Shown: piece by piece, positions 62,351 through 64,000 of the stretch
Numbering within the stretch: position 1 is the first letter of the stretch
How the letters are laid out: each line of letters begins with the position of its first letter
DNA from: Saccharothrix sp. NRRL B-16314
Lineage (GTDB): Bacteria > Actinomycetota > Actinomycetes > Mycobacteriales > Pseudonocardiaceae
NCBI RefSeq assembly: GCF_000716595.1
Contig: NZ_JNXC01000015.1
Location: 1-64,000 of the forward strand
Direction of reading: 5' to 3'
DNA length: 64,000 nucleotides
Notes under the pieces: model-generated
Database searches by the model: none
What the model was told of the DNA's origin: nothing
Seen by the model: only the letters and a program-made list of their open reading frames with translations
Translations under genes and position numbers: made by a program

Positions 62351-62857
62351 TCAGTATTGCGCCCGAACGCCACCGTCGAGTGGTCTGCGCAGGCAAAGGC
62401 GCGTCGCCGGGTCGAGTCCGCGCGCGGTTTCGGCCTCGACGACGGCCCGCAGACCCGGCGGAAGGTCCGTCACCTCTTCGAAGCCGAGCCGCCGGTAGTA
62501 CGGGCCGTTCCACGGGATGTCGCGGAACGTGGTCAAGGTCAGCGCGTCGAGGCGCTGCTCGGCGGCCCACCGCCCGACGTGGTCCAGCAGCGCCGCGCCG
62601 ATGCCGCGCCGGGCGTGGTCCGGGTGCACGCTGATCTGCTCGACGTGCGCCGCGCCGTCCACCACCTCGGCCGCGACCCAGGCCACCGGGTGCGGGTCGG
62701 CGGCCACCCAGACGTGCAGGTGTCGCAGGGTTTCCAGCGGCATCGGGTCGTCGTCGGCGATCTCCGGCATGCCGAAATCGCGGAACGGCTCACCGGATGC
62801 CCGTTCGATCCCGGGCAGCAGCGGCAGCTCGTCGGGCCTGGCGGTTCGGATGTCCAC
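62351..62857 (-). CDS. GNAT family N-acetyltransferase
   Basis: A 168-residue GCN5-related acetyltransferase. The acetyl-CoA-binding loop is clear: I-S-V-H-P-D-H-A-R-R-G-I-G-A-A-L at about 75-90, followed by Y-Y-R-R-L-G-F-E near 119-126. It starts with GTG 9 bp after the SRPBCC stop, so the two are probably co-transcribed. The acceptor substrate cannot be inferred. Confidence 0.88.
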   Translation of the reverse strand: MDIRTARPDELPLLPGIERASGEPFRDFGMPEIADDDPMPLETLRHLHVWVAADPHPVAWVAAEVVDGAAHVEQISVHPDHARRGIGAALLDHVGRWAAEQRLDALTLTTFRDIPWNGPYYRRLGFEEVTDLPPGLRAVVEAETARGLDPATRLCLRRPLDGGVRAQY

Positions 62858-62866
62858 ACCGCATGA

Positions 62867-63238
62867 TCAGCCGGCGGTGAGGTTCTGCTCAACCTCGTTC
62901 CCGAGCGCTTCGAGGAGGCGGGCCGGGAGCTGGTCGTCCGGGCAGCCGTCCATCCGGAGTTCGGCGACACTGCCGGCCGCGCCGGCCAGGGACACGCGGA
63001 GAGCGCCGCTGCAGCCGTGGTCGGCCAGCGGTTCCCAGGTGAGCAGGAGCCGGTCGTAGTCCGCGGCCAGCTGCAACTGGCGCGGCTCGTCGTGCCTGCG
63101 GATGATCAGCACGTCCTCCGTCCGTCCGACGACCTCGTACGGGGCCGGTAGCCACGCGGCCAGGCGGGCCGGGTCGGCGGCGGCGTTGAAGACGAGGTCG
63201 GGCAGGGCAGGCACATCGCGTCTGGCGTGGATGGTCAC
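62867..63238 (-). CDS. SRPBCC family protein
   Basis: A 123-residue START-like (polyketide cyclase/AHSA1-type) protein. The opening V-P-A-L-P-D-L-V-F-N-A-A-A-D-P-A-R-L-A-A-W-L is the usual first strand and helix pair of the fold. The remainder is beta-rich with a C-terminal helix. The ligand is unknown. It is upstream of the GNAT gene with a 9-bp gap and is divergent from the small acidic frame at 63290. Confidence 0.75.
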   Translation of the reverse strand: MTIHARRDVPALPDLVFNAAADPARLAAWLPAPYEVVGRTEDVLIIRRHDEPRQLQLAADYDRLLLTWEPLADHGCSGALRVSLAGAAGSVAELRMDGCPDDQLPARLLEALGNEVEQNLTAG

Positions 63239-63289
63239 GGCGTGCGGTTACCCAGTTCGGGCAGGCGCACACCGGGGTAACCAGCGGCC

Positions 63290-63439
63290 ATGACCACAGT
63301 CGAGGAACCACCAGAGGAGCCGGTCGACGACCCGGTCGACCCGGACGAGGTCGCCGAGGAGGCGCCCGTCGACCCCACCCCGCAGGAAGTGGACGAGTAC
63401 CGCCAGTTGATCGGCGACGGAGAGCCGGAGCGTTCCTAG
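63290..63439 (+). CDS. Small acidic protein
   Basis: A 49-residue frame, Glu/Asp/Pro/Val-rich (repeated P-V-D and P-V-D-D units), predicted disordered. It starts with ATG 51 bp from the divergent SRPBCC gene. The nucleotide-level period of GTCGAC/GACCCG runs suggests low-complexity expansion. It may be real because its codon use fits the genome, but there is no homology evidence. Confidence 0.5.
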   Translation: MTTVEEPPEEPVDDPVDPDEVAEEAPVDPTPQEVDEYRQLIGDGEPERS

Positions 63440-64000
63440 CGCCGTTCCCACAGACGCGTCCACCAGGTCCACCCGCACGCGAATGACGGCCGACGGCCTC
63501 TCCGCAGCACCCGTGACCGCGAACTACCCGGAGTCGGATCACCCAATCCGGTTTCACCCGATGTGTTCGCGGGCACCCCGCAGTACCTCACGTGCAGCGG
63601 TTGGTGGTGACGTATGTCCGGACGGCCTGGTCAGGTCGGTGTCTTCGGCGTGCGCTCCTCGTCGCTCGACCCGACCGTGCACGGAACCAACCGACTCCGC
63701 CCGTCAGGCGTGGAACAGGGTGTGACCGCTGTCCGCACCGCGAGCTTCCACACCGCCCGTGCCTGCATCGCACGTGTCCGCACCGCACGCCGGATCGCCA
63801 CGTCCGCCGCCCGCCGCACCGGCGCGTTCGGCATCGGCGGCGGTACCGTCGAACTGGCGGACTACCCGGTCTTGGCCCATGCGCAGGTTCTGGCCTGCAC
63901 CGATCACCGGGCTGGGGGTCACTCGAAGGTGTACCGGCAGTCGGCCTGGCCGGCGGGTCTGCGGCGTCCGCTACCCGAACCGGCCCGGACACCCGCGCCC
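63440..64000. other. No convincing gene to the right end
   Basis: Reading frames on both strands here are short and have low-complexity Arg/Pro/Ser/Thr composition unlike real proteins. The stretch may contain promoter DNA for a gene beyond the window, or a decayed gene. I can assign nothing more specific. Confidence 0.5.

Noticed and set aside
63588..63992. A 134-codon frame near the right end, minus strand
   Set aside because: Low-complexity Arg/Pro/Gly/Thr composition, no start signal and no motif; judged non-coding.

Overview
The window is very GC-rich with dense, short-spaced genes, many GTG/TTG starts, F420-dependent (LLM) oxidoreductases, a DivIVA-like protein, DasR-type operator sequences and an actinobacterial-type UdgX. 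It reads as the chromosome of a filamentous actinomycete. Gene content and style suggest the Pseudonocardiaceae (Saccharothrix/Actinosynnema/Lentzea group); that placement is inference. Bases 1-16 match the end of the Tn5/Nextera mosaic adapter, so the left edge is probably a contig end carrying adapter sequence.

Left part (0.4-24 kb). This holds housekeeping and cell-envelope genes: an SDR oxidoreductase, an ABC-F ATPase, a small HTH protein, an enoyl-CoA hydratase family protein, a deazaflavin-dependent reductase divergent from a TetR regulator, and an ABC exporter. It also holds an aminosugar-type cluster: a SIS-domain protein resembling Streptomyces NagS, a DeoR regulator and an MFS transporter, with a DasR-like site and a double DeoR operator between them. 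Five peptidoglycan enzymes lie in the same stretch: one class B PBP, two paralogous class A PBPs, a GH25 muramidase and an M23 endopeptidase. A MobA-like protein, a LuxR-type HTH, an epoxide-hydrolase-like protein, a cyclopropane-fatty-acid-synthase remnant, a SigD/ShbA-like sigma factor and a PfkB kinase lie between them.

Middle (24-40.5 kb). An LLM oxidoreductase/TetR pair has a perfect operator palindrome. It is followed by a PrxQ peroxiredoxin, a LacI regulator and the alpha-glucan/trehalose block malQ - small protein - glgX - treY - treZ, where the last three are translationally coupled and make trehalose from glycogen or maltodextrin. An ANTAR regulator overlaps treZ tail to tail. A CsbD stress protein overlaps udgX behind a SigB-type promoter. 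Next come an SDR, a structured cluster of 15-bp repeats, an AA10 LPMO with a DasR-like site, and a secreted protein of unknown function.

Right-centre (40.6-53.3 kb). This is the most unusual region: a gene broken by apparent frameshifts, an unknown gene, an LSDAT/SLOG-type protein, an FxsA-like RiPP precursor coupled to an HExxH-type peptide beta-hydroxylase, and a membrane protein. Beyond a strong terminator lies a four-gene operon on the minus strand encoding an EAD2 protein, an EAD2-VMAP-C protein, a MoxR AAA ATPase and a 1445-residue protein with a vWA-like region, NB-ARC and TPRs. I read this as a vWA-MoxR-VMAP conflict/signalling system beside a variant FxSxx-type RiPP pathway that has no radical SAM enzyme in view.

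Right end (53.3-64 kb). Here are an aldehyde dehydrogenase with a PucR regulator, a TIMP-like secreted protein, a Ser/Thr kinase, an LLM oxidoreductase/HAD pair, a minisatellite, a hydrolase, a MEDS-HATPase regulator, GNAT and SRPBCC proteins, and a terminal 560-bp stretch with no convincing gene.
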